Origin: Flavobacterium hydrocarbonoxydans
Lineage (GTDB): Bacteria; Bacteroidota; Bacteroidia; Flavobacteriales; Flavobacteriaceae
NCBI RefSeq assembly: GCF_009789235.1
Contig: NZ_WSTB01000015.1
Span: 26,415-90,414 of the forward strand
Length of the DNA: 64,000 bases
Direction of reading: 5' to 3'
Part shown: positions 36,831 through 46,414 of the stretch, piece after piece
How the letters are laid out: every line of letters starts with the position of its first letter
Numbering within the stretch: the first letter of the stretch is position 1
The notes under the pieces: model-generated
Told to the model about the DNA's origin: nothing
Databases searched by the model: none
The model's input: only the letters and a program-made list of their open reading frames with translations
Translations under genes and position numbers: made by a program

Positions 36831-38384
36831 ATGACAACAATAGCATCGCAATTTGGAATGAATGAAGCTCTGGAAAAATTGGGCATCAAAACGATAAATG
36901 AAGGGACTTCGACTGGTGCGGAAAACTTTTCATCAGGAGAAACATTAGCAAGTTATTCACCTGTTGACGGTAAATTAATTGCTTCGGTAAAAATGTCAAC
37001 ACCTGCTGATTACGAGAAAGTAATGCAGTCGGCAACCGCAGCATTCAAGACTTTCAGGTTAATTCCTGCTCCACAGCGTGGAGAAATTGTACGTCAGTTT
37101 GGACAAAAGTTACGTGAGAATAAAGAAGCTCTTGGAAAATTAGTTTCGTATGAAATGGGTAAATCTTTACAGGAAGGTTATGGAGAAGTTCAGGAAATGA
37201 TCGATATTTGTGATTTTGCTGTAGGATTATCACGCCAATTACACGGTTTAACCATGCACTCTGAGCGTCCAGGACATAGAATGTACGAACAATATCATTC
37301 ATTAGGTGTTGTCGGAATCATCTCGGCGTTTAACTTTCCGGTGGCAGTTTGGGCATGGAACACCGCTTTGGCATGGATTTCTGGTGACGTTTGCGTGTGG
37401 AAACCATCTGAAAAAACCCCTTTATGTGGCGTTGCCTGTCAAAACATTATGGCTGAAGTAATCAAAGAAAATAATTTACCAGAAGGTATTTCTTGTTTGA
37501 TAAACGGCGATTACAAAATAGGGGAATTAATGACTGCTGACACCCGTATTCCGTTAATTTCGGCTACAGGTTCTACCCGCATGGGTAAAATTGTAGCGCA
37601 GGCTGTTGCAGGTCGTTTAGGGAAATCATTATTAGAATTGGGAGGTAACAATTCGATTATTGTAACACCTGATGCCGATATAAAAATGACCGTAATCGGA
37701 GCTGTTTTTGGAGCTGTGGGAACCGCAGGACAACGTTGTACCTCAACACGTCGTTTGATTATTCACGAAAGTATTTATGATAAAGTAAAAGACGCTTTGG
37801 TAGCAGCTTACAAACAATTACGTATCGGAAATCCATTGGACGAAAACAATCATGTTGGGCCCCTAATCGATACGCATGCTGTTGAAATGTATGCCAGCGC
37901 TCTAAATAAAGTAGTGGCTGAAGGCGGAAATATTCTGGTAGAAGGCGGCGTTCTTTCAGGCGAAGGTTACGAAAGCGGCTGTTATGTAAAACCAGCTATT
38001 GCCGAAGCTCAAAATTCTTTTGCAATTGTGCAACACGAGACTTTTGCGCCAGTTTTATACTTAATCAAATATTCTGGAGATGTAGATAATGCCATCGAAC
38101 TTCAGAACGGAGTGGCTCAGGGATTATCATCAGCAATTATGACCAATAATTTACGTGAAGCTGAAAGATTTTTATCAGTTACTGGTTCAGATTGTGGAAT
38201 TGCAAATGTAAATATCGGAACTTCTGGTGCTGAAATTGGTGGTGCTTTTGGAGGAGAAAAAGAAACTGGCGGTGGTCGTGAATCAGGTTCTGATGCCTGG
38301 AAAATCTATATGCGCCGTCAAACGAATACCATCAATTATACGACAAGTTTACCTTTGGCACAAGGAATTAAATTTGATTTGTAA
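36831..38384 (+). CDS. Aldehyde dehydrogenase, ALDH7-type (aminoadipate-semialdehyde dehydrogenase-like)
   Basis: A 517-residue NAD-dependent aldehyde dehydrogenase. SAFNFPVAVWAWN, GSTRMGK, LELGGNNSIIV (general base Glu) and GQRCTSTRR (catalytic Cys) are intact, and the spacing and the motif GGAFGGEKETGGGRESGSD match ALDH7 (antiquitin, L-piperidine-6-carboxylate dehydrogenase). This suggests lysine catabolism, though substrate cannot be proven from sequence. The ATG at 36831 was chosen because family members start MTTIASQFG. Own terminator downstream. Confidence 0.9.
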   Translation: MTTIASQFGMNEALEKLGIKTINEGTSTGAENFSSGETLASYSPVDGKLIASVKMSTPADYEKVMQSATAAFKTFRLIPAPQRGEIVRQFGQKLRENKEALGKLVSYEMGKSLQEGYGEVQEMIDICDFAVGLSRQLHGLTMHSERPGHRMYEQYHSLGVVGIISAFNFPVAVWAWNTALAWISGDVCVWKPSEKTPLCGVACQNIMAEVIKENNLPEGISCLINGDYKIGELMTADTRIPLISATGSTRMGKIVAQAVAGRLGKSLLELGGNNSIIVTPDADIKMTVIGAVFGAVGTAGQRCTSTRRLIIHESIYDKVKDALVAAYKQLRIGNPLDENNHVGPLIDTHAVEMYASALNKVVAEGGNILVEGGVLSGEGYESGCYVKPAIAEAQNSFAIVQHETFAPVLYLIKYSGDVDNAIELQNGVAQGLSSAIMTNNLREAERFLSVTGSDCGIANVNIGTSGAEIGGAFGGEKETGGGRESGSDAWKIYMRRQTNTINYTTSLPLAQGIKFDL

Positions 38385-38405
38385 TCTTCGAAAAATATAA
38401 AAACC

Positions 38406-38440
38406 AAAAAGCCGTCTAAAATTTTAGACGGCTTTTTTAT
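38406..38440. terminator. Bidirectional terminator between convergent genes
   Basis: AAAAAGCCGTCTAAAA pairs with TTTTAGACGGCTTTTT, with T runs on both strands. It serves the ALDH gene and the outer membrane protein gene. Confidence 0.9.
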
Positions 38441-38458
38441 ATAAGAAAAACTTCTTTA

Positions 38459-38983
38459 TTAATTCAAGTTAAAAGAAGCTCCTAAGCTAAACGTAACCTG
38501 ATTGTTTAAATGATCGAATAAATCGTTATCATCACTGTATTTTGCAATAGGAAAACCAAGTTCTGTAAAAACTCCAAATCCGTCAGTAAAAAAGTAACGA
38601 CCTCCTACATGACCTCCAAAATTGTGCAGTCCTAAACTTAAACCCGGGTAAATATCCAGTTGATCCACTCCTATTACACTGCTTAAGTTTGCATTAATTC
38701 TGGCTTTAGCATCAAAACGATCCTTAAATTCAGGTTTTTCATCTGTATAAGCAACTTCATGGTAAAATCCATTATAATTATCTACTCCTAATAAATAAGT
38801 CGAAACAAATCCGAAAGAGAAGTTTTCGCCTAAACCAAAATCAACTGATCCCTGAATTCCAGAACCACCGTCCTGAAGATTAGCACCAACATTCACTCTG
38901 ATATCTCCTTTTCCTGTAAATGCCTGTTGCGCCTGAGTAGTTCCGAATACTACTAAAAACAATAGCGTAATAACTTTTTTCAT
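38459..38983 (-). CDS. Small outer membrane beta-barrel protein
   Basis: A 174-residue protein with a signal peptide (1-18, GTTQAQ) and alternating beta strands to the end (FSFGFVSTYLLGVD, YPGLSLGLHNFGGHVGGRYFF, VTFSLGASFNLN). It looks like an 8-stranded barrel of the OmpA/DUF6646 kind found in flavobacteria. Function unknown. The gene stands alone and shares a terminator with the convergent ALDH gene. Confidence 0.8.
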   Translation of the reverse strand: MKKVITLLFLVVFGTTQAQQAFTGKGDIRVNVGANLQDGGSGIQGSVDFGLGENFSFGFVSTYLLGVDNYNGFYHEVAYTDEKPEFKDRFDAKARINANLSSVIGVDQLDIYPGLSLGLHNFGGHVGGRYFFTDGFGVFTELGFPIAKYSDDNDLFDHLNNQVTFSLGASFNLN

Positions 38984-39031
38984 AAATTTAAAATATTAAT
39001 TATTTGGGATGTAAAATTAGTCTTTTACTGA

Positions 39032-39766
39032 TTAATTCCTACCTCTTTCTTCAAAATACAATTCATTTAGTGGTTCACTCTGCCAGAACTCTTTGGTATC
39101 CACGTTCATAATGGTTAGCGGTCCTTTAAAAGCGGCTCCGGTATCTACGTTCCACACACAGGCTTTTTGTATCGGGATTGTTTGCCCAATTCGGGTCACA
39201 GGTGTATGTCCTATAAAAATTTCTTTATACAAGGTTAAGCGCTTAGGATAGAATGCGTCATCTATCTTAATATTTTCATCCAAAGAAAGAGCGGTTTCCC
39301 AAAGTGTTCTGTCCCAATAAAATAATTTTGGGAAATATTCATAATTTACCCCATTCATATTGGTAAAGCCTGCATGCACAAAAAGCCTATTCTGCTCATC
39401 CAGATGATAGTCTTTCAGCGATTTCAAAAAGGCAATATGTTTTTCTATTTTTTCGGCCGAAACTTTGGCGTAGGCATCAACGGTAGCCTGTCCTCCATGC
39501 TTAAACCACATTTCTTCGTCTATGTTTTCGAATCTTTTTTCAAGCCAGTCTAATGCCAGCTGATCATGATTTCCTCTGATGCAGATACAGTTTTGCCTGC
39601 TTTGCAAATACATTAAATAATCAATTACTTGTGGTGAGTGGCTCCAGCCATCAACATAATCGCCTAGAAATAATAAAGTATCTTTTTCGGTAACATTGGC
39701 TTTTTTCATCACTTGTTCCAGTGCCAGTAAACCGCCATGTATGTCGCCTATAACAAATGTTCGCAT
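39032..39766 (-). CDS. Metallophosphoesterase, serine/threonine protein phosphatase-like
   Basis: A 244-residue calcineurin-like phosphoesterase. The metal ligands appear in order: GDIHGG, GDYVDG, RGNHDQ, then a histidine in FVHAGF and GHTP. The set matches bacterial PrpA/PphA-type phosphatases, which remove phosphate from Ser/Thr or Tyr residues. It is probably cytoplasmic as no signal peptide is seen. No kinase partner is nearby. Confidence 0.9.
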   Translation of the reverse strand: MRTFVIGDIHGGLLALEQVMKKANVTEKDTLLFLGDYVDGWSHSPQVIDYLMYLQSRQNCICIRGNHDQLALDWLEKRFENIDEEMWFKHGGQATVDAYAKVSAEKIEKHIAFLKSLKDYHLDEQNRLFVHAGFTNMNGVNYEYFPKLFYWDRTLWETALSLDENIKIDDAFYPKRLTLYKEIFIGHTPVTRIGQTIPIQKACVWNVDTGAAFKGPLTIMNVDTKEFWQSEPLNELYFEERGRN

Positions 39767-39889
39767 TTTATTTTATTTGGGTGTAGAATTACAAAAATAA
39801 AGAAAATGATTTGTTTGAGTGAAATAAGTTGTTAATCTTTAACATGCTATTTTTATGAATTTTGTCATTTCAAGTCCTAAATTTGTAGC

Positions 39890-40972
39890 ATGTCTGACAC
39901 GCCAACATATCGCAAAATTATTCATATTGATATGGATGCTTTTTATGCCTCGGTAGAGCAGATGGACAATCCTGCTTTGCGGGGAAAACCTGTTGCTGTG
40001 GGCGGTTCAGAAAACAGAGGTGTTGTTTCGGCAGCGAGTTATGAAGCCAGAAAGTTTGGTGTTCGGAGTGCTATCAGTGGGGTTTTGGCTAAAAAATATT
40101 GTCCTGAAATTATATTTGTGCGTCCCCGTTTTGATCGCTACAAAGAGATTTCGAATAAAATTCATAAAATTTTTCATGACTATACCGATCTGGTAGAACC
40201 TCTTTCGCTGGATGAAGCTTATCTGGATGTTACGATTAATAAAAAAGGAAATCCCAGTGCCACATTACTCGCACAGGAAATTCGATTACGGATCCTGAAT
40301 GAAGTAGGAATATCTGCCTCAGCCGGAATTTCGGTAAATAAATTTGTTGCCAAAATTGCTAGTGATTACAACAAACCTAATGGTCAAAAAACAGTAAATC
40401 CAGACGAGATTGAAGCTTTTTTAGAAGAATTACCCATTCGGAAATTTTATGGTGTTGGAAAAGTAACGACTGAAAAAATGTATCAGTTAGGGATTTTTAC
40501 CGGAGCTGATTTAAAAACAAAATCGGAAGAGTTTCTGGAAAAACATTTTGGTAAATCCGGGAGATTTTATTTTCATGTTGTGCGTGGAATCCATAATAGC
40601 GAAGTAAAACCTTCCCGAAATGCCAAGTCAGTTGCAGCAGAACATACTTTTGATGTCAATCTTTCGTCTGAAATATTTATGCTGGAACAACTGGAAAGAA
40701 TTGCAACTTCGCTGGAACGACGTTTAAAAAAGCATAATGTTTCCGGAAAAACTGTTACCCTTAAAATAAAATACAGCGATTTTAGCCAGCAAACCCGAAG
40801 CAAAACACTGCCTTATTTTATAGCCGATAAAAGTCTGATTCTCGAAACGGTTGAAGAATTATTGTATCAGGAAAGAATGAAAGATTCTGTTAGATTACTC
40901 GGTATTTCATTAAGTAATTTGAATACCGAACAAAAAAAAGCGGTCGTGGTACAATTAAAATTTGCATTTTGA
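39890..40972 (+). CDS. dinB: DNA polymerase IV (Y family)
   Basis: A 360-residue translesion polymerase. The catalytic motifs HIDMDAFYASVEQ and SLDEAYLDV carry the metal-binding aspartates and glutamate; SAGISVNKFVAKIASDYNKPNG and the helix-hairpin-helix region YGVGKVTTEKMYQLGI follow, with the little-finger domain to the end. No canonical clamp-binding tail (QLxLF) is clear; the end reads VVVQLKFAF, which may serve. A TAAATTTG box (39878-39885) ends five bases before the ATG, so the transcript could be nearly leaderless. Confidence 0.96.
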   Translation: MSDTPTYRKIIHIDMDAFYASVEQMDNPALRGKPVAVGGSENRGVVSAASYEARKFGVRSAISGVLAKKYCPEIIFVRPRFDRYKEISNKIHKIFHDYTDLVEPLSLDEAYLDVTINKKGNPSATLLAQEIRLRILNEVGISASAGISVNKFVAKIASDYNKPNGQKTVNPDEIEAFLEELPIRKFYGVGKVTTEKMYQLGIFTGADLKTKSEEFLEKHFGKSGRFYFHVVRGIHNSEVKPSRNAKSVAAEHTFDVNLSSEIFMLEQLERIATSLERRLKKHNVSGKTVTLKIKYSDFSQQTRSKTLPYFIADKSLILETVEELLYQERMKDSVRLLGISLSNLNTEQKKAVVVQLKFAF

Positions 40973-41052
40973 TTTGCTTAAACAAGCGTTAAATGCTACT
41001 TTTATTCTTCTTATAAAAAGCTTTCGGTTTATCTTTGAATAAAAACTGTCTT

Positions 41053-41568
41053 ATGAATTACGATGATGATTATGGAGAGACTTTTGCTCAGTATGATACT
41101 AGCCCAAAAGCTAACATCATACCCATTCTTTCATGGGATTTTCATTATGAGCTGCTTAACGAATTAAAAAAATATTCATTTGATCTAAAAAGAATCCAAC
41201 AGATTGCTCATCATTTTAAATGGGATACAACCGATTTAAAAATCAAAACCCGTTTACAGGAAGAAGTAATTGTGATAACCAATTTAGAACAAAAAATTGT
41301 TTTTGCTTCAAATGGAATTTTAAAAATGACTGGCTATAAAGAGGCAGAAATTTTAGGCAAAAAGCCCAAAACTTTTCAGGGTCCGCAAACTTCTCTAACC
41401 GATTTGAAAGAAATAAGAACGGCTATCAAAAAACAAAAGCCATTTGAAAAAACTATTGTTAACTATAAAAAAAATGGGGAACTTTATAACTGCAAAATAA
41501 CTTGTTTCCCTGTATTTAATCTAAACAAAGAAATAACTCACTTTATCGCTTTTGAAAAAGTGGCATAA
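41053..41568 (+). CDS. PAS-domain protein, LOV-like but lacking the flavin cysteine
   Basis: A 171-residue protein with an acidic N-terminus and one PAS domain (about residues 70-170). The order VIVITNLEQKIVFASNGILKMTGYKEAEILGKKPKTFQG followed by LTDLKEIRTAIKKQKPFEKTIVNYKKNGELYNCKI strongly resembles LOV domains. The position of the photoactive Cys (GxNCRFLQG in LOV) reads GKKPKTFQG, so no flavin adduct can form. A TATCTTTG box lies at 41030-41037. No output domain is present. It may bind another ligand or act by protein contact. The ATG at 41053 was preferred over the TTG at 41035. Confidence 0.8.
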   Translation: MNYDDDYGETFAQYDTSPKANIIPILSWDFHYELLNELKKYSFDLKRIQQIAHHFKWDTTDLKIKTRLQEEVIVITNLEQKIVFASNGILKMTGYKEAEILGKKPKTFQGPQTSLTDLKEIRTAIKKQKPFEKTIVNYKKNGELYNCKITCFPVFNLNKEITHFIAFEKVA

Positions 41569-41605
41569 AAAAGCCTTTTTGAAATTTCAAAAAGGCTTTT
41601 CTTTT
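41566..41605. terminator. Bidirectional terminator
   Basis: AAAAGCCTTTTTGAAA pairs with TTTCAAAAAGGCTTTT; it closes the PAS gene and the convergent peptidase gene. Confidence 0.85.
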
Positions 41606-41616
41606 GATTTAAAAAC

Positions 41617-42813
41617 TTATACTCCTAACTTCTTAGCAATATCTGTCGGAAGTCCTCCTTTGTTTACCATAAGAGCCGTAGTTTTATATTTTACGAAATT
41701 TTTGGTTACAAATAAGAATCCTTTATAATCGTTTGTTTCTCCCCAGGAATTTTTCACGATATAATATTCTTTACCTGTCTGATCTTTGGCTAAGCCAATG
41801 ATATGCATTCCGTGATCATCTGTTGTGGTATAATTATCAAAAGCAGCCTGACGCATTTCAGGAGTGATTTCTGGTTCAGCTTTGGGTCCGTTAAACATGT
41901 CTGCTTTTTCCTCAGCTGTCATTTCATCATATTTTTTAGACGGAACATATGCAACACCATTTTTCCAGCTAAAGCTTTTTTCGCTTACATCTGTGGCCCA
42001 GGCAACAGTATAGCCTTTTTTCAAAGCATTGTCAATAACATCTGTCATATCATTTACTTTTACGTTATAAACCTGATCAAATGACCAGTTGTCCGGCACC
42101 TGTAATAATGTTTTTTGGTAGTACGGAGCGCTTGTAAAAGAAGACATTTCGATATACTCGTCAGGATTAATTCCTACCACTTCTTTTGCAAAAGACTGAG
42201 GTGTATAATTTTTTCCTTTATAAGTAAAATTGTCTGGTGTTTTTCCTAAATAAGAATCAATAACGGCAGCATAAGCTTTTTCCCAGTTAGGCGTTAATTC
42301 TCCGTTTGGATTTTTTACTACAGCAGCCAAAACCCCTTCGATAAGAGCGGCCATTTCTCCAAATTTATTTTTATCGGTTCCGTAGTTTAAACCGGTATAA
42401 ACTTCTCTCGGAACGGTACCGTATTTTTTATACATATTAATTACATCGTGCAAAGAACCTCCATCACCTAAAGTAACAGCACCGTGCATACGCACATAAC
42501 TTTTACCTTTTTCTACATACACATTTCTAGCCGAATAAATCTGAGACAATTCAACAGGCTGTTTTCCTAAACGAATCATTTCTGATTCTAAAAATGAATT
42601 TGAAGCATAACTCCAACACGTTCCTGACGAACCCTGAGTTTTTACAGAAGTGGTTCCTAAATTGATTTCTTCAGTAAATTTGAAGTTTTCTTTGCTTTTG
42701 TCACTCGCATTTAGTTTCAATGAGTTTACCAAAACGTCTTGTGCAAAACAAGTCGTTGCTCCAACAAAAAATGCCGATGCAACGATAAATGATTTCATCG
42801 TAATTTTATACAT
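41617..42813 (-). CDS. C1 family cysteine peptidase, bleomycin hydrolase-like
   Basis: A papain-fold aminopeptidase of 398 residues, related to PepC/bleomycin hydrolase. The catalytic cysteine sits in VKTQGSSGTCWSYASNSF, the histidine in TDDHGMHIIG and the asparagine in VKNSWGE. A signal peptide (MKSFIVASAFFVGATTCFAQ) sends it to the periplasm or surface, unlike the cytoplasmic PepC. Starts at ATG 42811-42813 or 42796-42798 are both possible; the frame above opens with TTG. The 300 bases before it show no other gene. Confidence 0.88.
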   Translation of the reverse strand: MYKITMKSFIVASAFFVGATTCFAQDVLVNSLKLNASDKSKENFKFTEEINLGTTSVKTQGSSGTCWSYASNSFLESEMIRLGKQPVELSQIYSARNVYVEKGKSYVRMHGAVTLGDGGSLHDVINMYKKYGTVPREVYTGLNYGTDKNKFGEMAALIEGVLAAVVKNPNGELTPNWEKAYAAVIDSYLGKTPDNFTYKGKNYTPQSFAKEVVGINPDEYIEMSSFTSAPYYQKTLLQVPDNWSFDQVYNVKVNDMTDVIDNALKKGYTVAWATDVSEKSFSWKNGVAYVPSKKYDEMTAEEKADMFNGPKAEPEITPEMRQAAFDNYTTTDDHGMHIIGLAKDQTGKEYYIVKNSWGETNDYKGFLFVTKNFVKYKTTALMVNKGGLPTDIAKKLGV

Positions 42814-43118
42814 AATCAATGATTTAAATAGTTACTTATTAGTAGCCATTATTTTATTTTCGTTACAAATCAATTAAATTTTAACTAAAAAAACTATTCT
42901 TTTATCGTTAATTATTATACAATATTTTCGTTAAGCATCCAATCCTTACAAATTATGCAAAACAGTAATTCTACATACAATCAAATCGAATTACTTTTTT
43001 TTATAAACTAAATAAGTTTCGCCTACTTTCAGAAATAGCATTTAGGAAATCTTAAAAATATTCAGCAAAATAAAATAATTCAACCCTATTAGAAACTAAA
43101 TAGCTTTCCATAAAAGTT
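42814..43118. other. AT-rich intergenic region
   Basis: No coding frame, tRNA or clear hairpin is visible. It must carry the peptidase promoter, but I cannot point to a good -33/-7 pair. Confidence 0.4.
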
Positions 43119-44171
43119 CTATTTTAAAAGTAAAAAAATCGCTTTAATCGAAAACTGTGCTCCACAGACAACCTCATCCGAAGCTCCATAATAAATGGTT
43201 ATGGTATCACCATCCGGCTCCAGTATATGTCCATTGGTAAAAACAACATTCCCGAAAAAACCAGTTAATTCATAAGTCGCAGTGGGTACCATAATTGGGG
43301 CTTCTGTTCGGGCAATCACTTTTGTGGGGTCTTTTAAATCCATCAAAAAAGCGCCTAAACAATATTGGTTTTCTGCATTGGCACCATGATAGATTTCAAG
43401 CCAGCCTTCTTTTGTTTTTATTGGAGCTGCTCCTGCTCCCACCCGCTTACTATCCCAAAATCCTTTTCTGGTTTTGATGATACATTTGTGATTTCCCCAA
43501 TGAATCCCATCCGGTGATGATGCAATCCAAATAAAATTTCCTCCAATTTCGACTGAACTGGGACGATGCAAAGCGTAATACAAACCTTCAATTTTCTCTT
43601 CAAAAATAGCGCAATCTTTATTATGGGGTGGCAATATCATGCCGTGAGACTGAAAATTTATCCAATCCGTAGTGGTTCTCAGCCCAACGCCAACTCCATT
43701 ATCAGAAACGGCAGTAAACGTGAGATAATATATTTGCTCAATCTTTGAAACACGACAATCTTCAATGCCAAAAGTTTCCAAAATTCCTTCACCCACTAAC
43801 AAAGGATAATTTTCCGGTTCGTAAAACGAATAACCATCATCACTGCACAATAACCTTAAATGGGAAAGTGTAGTAAGATAATCTACACCTTTATACGTAA
43901 TTACTCTGGGATCACGGGCATCCAGATCAGGATCACTCGTATTGATTTCAATAATTTCCGTGGCTCCTGTTTGCGTAAGAACTGGAAATGAAATTACTCC
44001 AGCTACCTGTTTTGGTCGTTCGGCAACACGAACAATGAGCCAAATTTTTTCTTTAAATCTAAAAACACCTGGATTAAGCAAACTGGTAATCTCTAAACCT
44101 TTTGCACTTGGAGTTAAATCCTGGGGAGATAACAATGGATTTCTTTCGAAGCGTTTGGCTATATCTTTCAT
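43119..44171 (-). CDS. GH130 family glycoside phosphorylase/hydrolase
   Basis: A five-bladed propeller enzyme of 350 residues of family GH130, whose known members phosphorolyse beta-1,4- or beta-1,2-mannosides. RFERNPLLSPQDLTP near the start, NPGVFRFKEKIWLIVRVAER, ARDPRV, GIEDCRVS (catalytic Asp) and GAGAAPIKTKEGWLEIYHGA are in the family order. The ATG at 44169-44171 gives MKDIAKRFERNPLL as expected. No mannan locus or transporter is next to it, so the substrate is open. Confidence 0.92.
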   Translation of the reverse strand: MKDIAKRFERNPLLSPQDLTPSAKGLEITSLLNPGVFRFKEKIWLIVRVAERPKQVAGVISFPVLTQTGATEIIEINTSDPDLDARDPRVITYKGVDYLTTLSHLRLLCSDDGYSFYEPENYPLLVGEGILETFGIEDCRVSKIEQIYYLTFTAVSDNGVGVGLRTTTDWINFQSHGMILPPHNKDCAIFEEKIEGLYYALHRPSSVEIGGNFIWIASSPDGIHWGNHKCIIKTRKGFWDSKRVGAGAAPIKTKEGWLEIYHGANAENQYCLGAFLMDLKDPTKVIARTEAPIMVPTATYELTGFFGNVVFTNGHILEPDGDTITIYYGASDEVVCGAQFSIKAIFLLLK

Positions 44172-44310
44172 TCGATTTAAAATTTTAACTGTTTTGAAAA
44201 GGCATTCCAGGTAAACGATTTTACTCAAAAAAATCTGTTGTACTCAAATGTACGAAACTATCTCTTGAATAATCATTCCAATTTCTGTAATCCAAAAAAC
44301 ATAACGCATA

Positions 44311-44341
44311 AAAAAACCGTCAAAAATACATTTGACGGTTT
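44311..44341 (-). terminator. Terminator of the pyk operon
   Basis: Minus-strand stem AACCGTCAAA with TTTGACGGTT, followed by seven T residues. Confidence 0.85.
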
Positions 44342-44364
44342 CTTCAATTTTATTTCTGAGAAGT

Positions 44365-45795
44365 TTACTCTACCTCAGTAACTCTCATGGTATTTACCAT
44401 TCCTTTATCTTTAATCGGCATTGCAGCAAGGTTGATTAAGTAATCTCCTTTTACAGCATATCCTTTTTGTCTTGCGATTTCGTTAACATCCGTTACCGTA
44501 TCATCTGTACTTTCGTCTTTATCATAGAAGTATGATTTTACTCCCCATAATAAATTCAATTGCGTTAAGATTCTTTTGTTTGAAGTAAAAACTAAAATGT
44601 GTGCAGATGGTCTCCAAGCCGAAATCTGGAAAGCAGTATAACCGCTATTTGTCAAAGTACAAATTGCTTTTGCTTTGATTTCATTTGCCAGTAAAGCTGC
44701 CTGATGACAAACTGTTTTAGTTACAAAACGTTTCGTTTTAATTTGTGGTGTGTTTTGTGGAACCTGGATAAGCGGAGAATCCTCAACTGCCTCACAAATC
44801 TGAGTCATTTTTTGAATAACCTGTACCGGATAATTTCCTGTAGCCGTTTCTCCAGACAACATTACCGCATCTGCTCCGTCCATTACCGAGTTGGCAACGT
44901 CATTTACTTCTGCACGTGTTGGTGTTAAACTTGTAATCATGGTTTCCATCATTTGTGTTGCCACAATAACCGGAATTCTAGCTGTTTTAGCTCTTCTGAT
45001 CAAATCTTTTTGTACCAATGGCACTTCGTGAGCAGGAAGTTCAACTCCTAAATCTCCACGCGCTACCATCAAACCATCACAATACGCTACAATCTTATCC
45101 ATGTTCTCAAGAGCTTCCGGCATTTCGATTTTAGCAATAATTGGAATTTTAACATCTGAATGTTTTGCGATCAATTCTTGTAAATCCTGTAAGTCACGAG
45201 GCGTTTTTACAAACGAAAGTGCAATCCAATCTACTTTTTGCTCAATAGCAAAAATCGCATCAGCAATATCTTTTTCTGTTAAAGCTGGTAAAGAAATCTT
45301 AGTATTAGGAAGGTTAACTCCTTTTTTAGATTTTAATTCTCCACCCTGAATAACTTTAGCAACAACTTCTGTTTTCTTATCTGTCGAAATAATTTCGAAA
45401 ATCAATTTACCGTCATCAAGCAAAATACGCTCTCCTGCATTTACATCATTCGGGAAGTTTTGATATTTCATGAATACTTTCTGAGCAGTACCTAAAATAT
45501 CTTCGGCAGTTGTAAAAGTGATAATATCACCATCGTTTACAACAGTTCCTTCTTCCATTACACCTACTCTAAGTTTAGGTCCCTGTAAATCTCCTAAGAT
45601 GGCAGTAGTATATCCAAACTCTTCATTTAAACCTCTAATAATATCGATTTTTTCTTTTACTCCTTCGTAATCAGCATGCGAAAAATTGATTCTGAACACA
45701 TTAACCCCTGCATCAATCATATCCTTGATAATCTCTCTGGTACTACATGCAGGCCCTAGTGTAGCTACAATTTTAGTTTTTTTGTTTGTTAGCAT
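44365..45795 (-). CDS. pyk: Pyruvate kinase
   Basis: A 476-residue glycolytic enzyme that makes pyruvate and ATP from phosphoenolpyruvate. TKIVATLGPACST, FRINFSHADYEG, the K-binding and active-site segment IIAKIEMPEALENMDKI, VARGDLGVELPAHEVPLVQ and MLSGETATGNYPVQ are all intact. The C-terminal allosteric domain is present. It starts 5 bases after the end of the IPExxxVDY gene, so they are one transcript, probably led by rnc. Confidence 0.98.
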   Translation of the reverse strand: MLTNKKTKIVATLGPACSTREIIKDMIDAGVNVFRINFSHADYEGVKEKIDIIRGLNEEFGYTTAILGDLQGPKLRVGVMEEGTVVNDGDIITFTTAEDILGTAQKVFMKYQNFPNDVNAGERILLDDGKLIFEIISTDKKTEVVAKVIQGGELKSKKGVNLPNTKISLPALTEKDIADAIFAIEQKVDWIALSFVKTPRDLQDLQELIAKHSDVKIPIIAKIEMPEALENMDKIVAYCDGLMVARGDLGVELPAHEVPLVQKDLIRRAKTARIPVIVATQMMETMITSLTPTRAEVNDVANSVMDGADAVMLSGETATGNYPVQVIQKMTQICEAVEDSPLIQVPQNTPQIKTKRFVTKTVCHQAALLANEIKAKAICTLTNSGYTAFQISAWRPSAHILVFTSNKRILTQLNLLWGVKSYFYDKDESTDDTVTDVNEIARQKGYAVKGDYLINLAAMPIKDKGMVNTMRVTEVE

Positions 45796-45800
45796 TTTTT

Positions 45801-46289
45801 TTAAAAAATTAAATTGTTTTTTGATTTTATTTTGTTTGTATCCACCGCATAAATAGCCGCAATACTCTCAATTGTATTTAGCTTTTGCTGGATTTCCGAA
45901 AAATTCATAGCCTCATCGCTATTGTCTATTTTCAGAAAAAAATCGACTTTTTTGAATTCAGGAAGTAAACGAATTGTTGTTGAAACCTCACTTGTTTCAT
46001 TTGAAAACAAATTCTGAAAATCATTTGTACTCACTGAAATGATTTCATTTTTATTCTGAATCAAATTCCATGAAAGGGCTTTCTCAGTGTCATAGTAATA
46101 GAATCTCGAAAAACTTGCTTCGCCTTCCTTCGTTTGAGCATGGATCTCATTTTTGCTCTTACTTAAGTTTATCGGAAGTTTTTGATTGATAAAATAAGCC
46201 AGTCGATAATCTTCTAATGAAGTATGAATGGCCAGTAAATAATAATCAATCTCGTCAAATTCGTCTAAATCCAATCTATGAATTGCCAT
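45801..46289 (-). CDS. IPExxxVDY family protein
   Basis: A 162-residue protein of a Bacteroidota-specific family. The opening LDEFDEIDYYLLAIHTSLEDYRLAYFINQKL is typical. The naming motif appears as LPEFKKVDFFLKI rather than IPExxxVDY, a conservative variation. No enzymatic motif is seen. The family is regularly found between rnc and pyk in Flavobacteria, which is the arrangement here, so the operon context supports the call. Function unknown. Start at ATG 46287-46289. Confidence 0.85.
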   Translation of the reverse strand: MAIHRLDLDEFDEIDYYLLAIHTSLEDYRLAYFINQKLPINLSKSKNEIHAQTKEGEASFSRFYYYDTEKALSWNLIQNKNEIISVSTNDFQNLFSNETSEVSTTIRLLPEFKKVDFFLKIDNSDEAMNFSEIQQKLNTIESIAAIYAVDTNKIKSKNNLIF

Positions 46290-46414
46290 ATCATGAAAAA
46301 TCAAGTTGTAAATATACTATTTCTAACGGAGCATAAACAGCTAAGTTCTGCTTGTTTTTGTTAATTTTTGAACGAAAACGTTATAGCTTTAAGAATCTTA
46401 CGGCATTTTTGTCG

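Noticed and set aside
41035..41052. TTG start for the PAS protein
   Set aside because: The codon overlaps the predicted -7 box; the ATG at 41053 is preferred.
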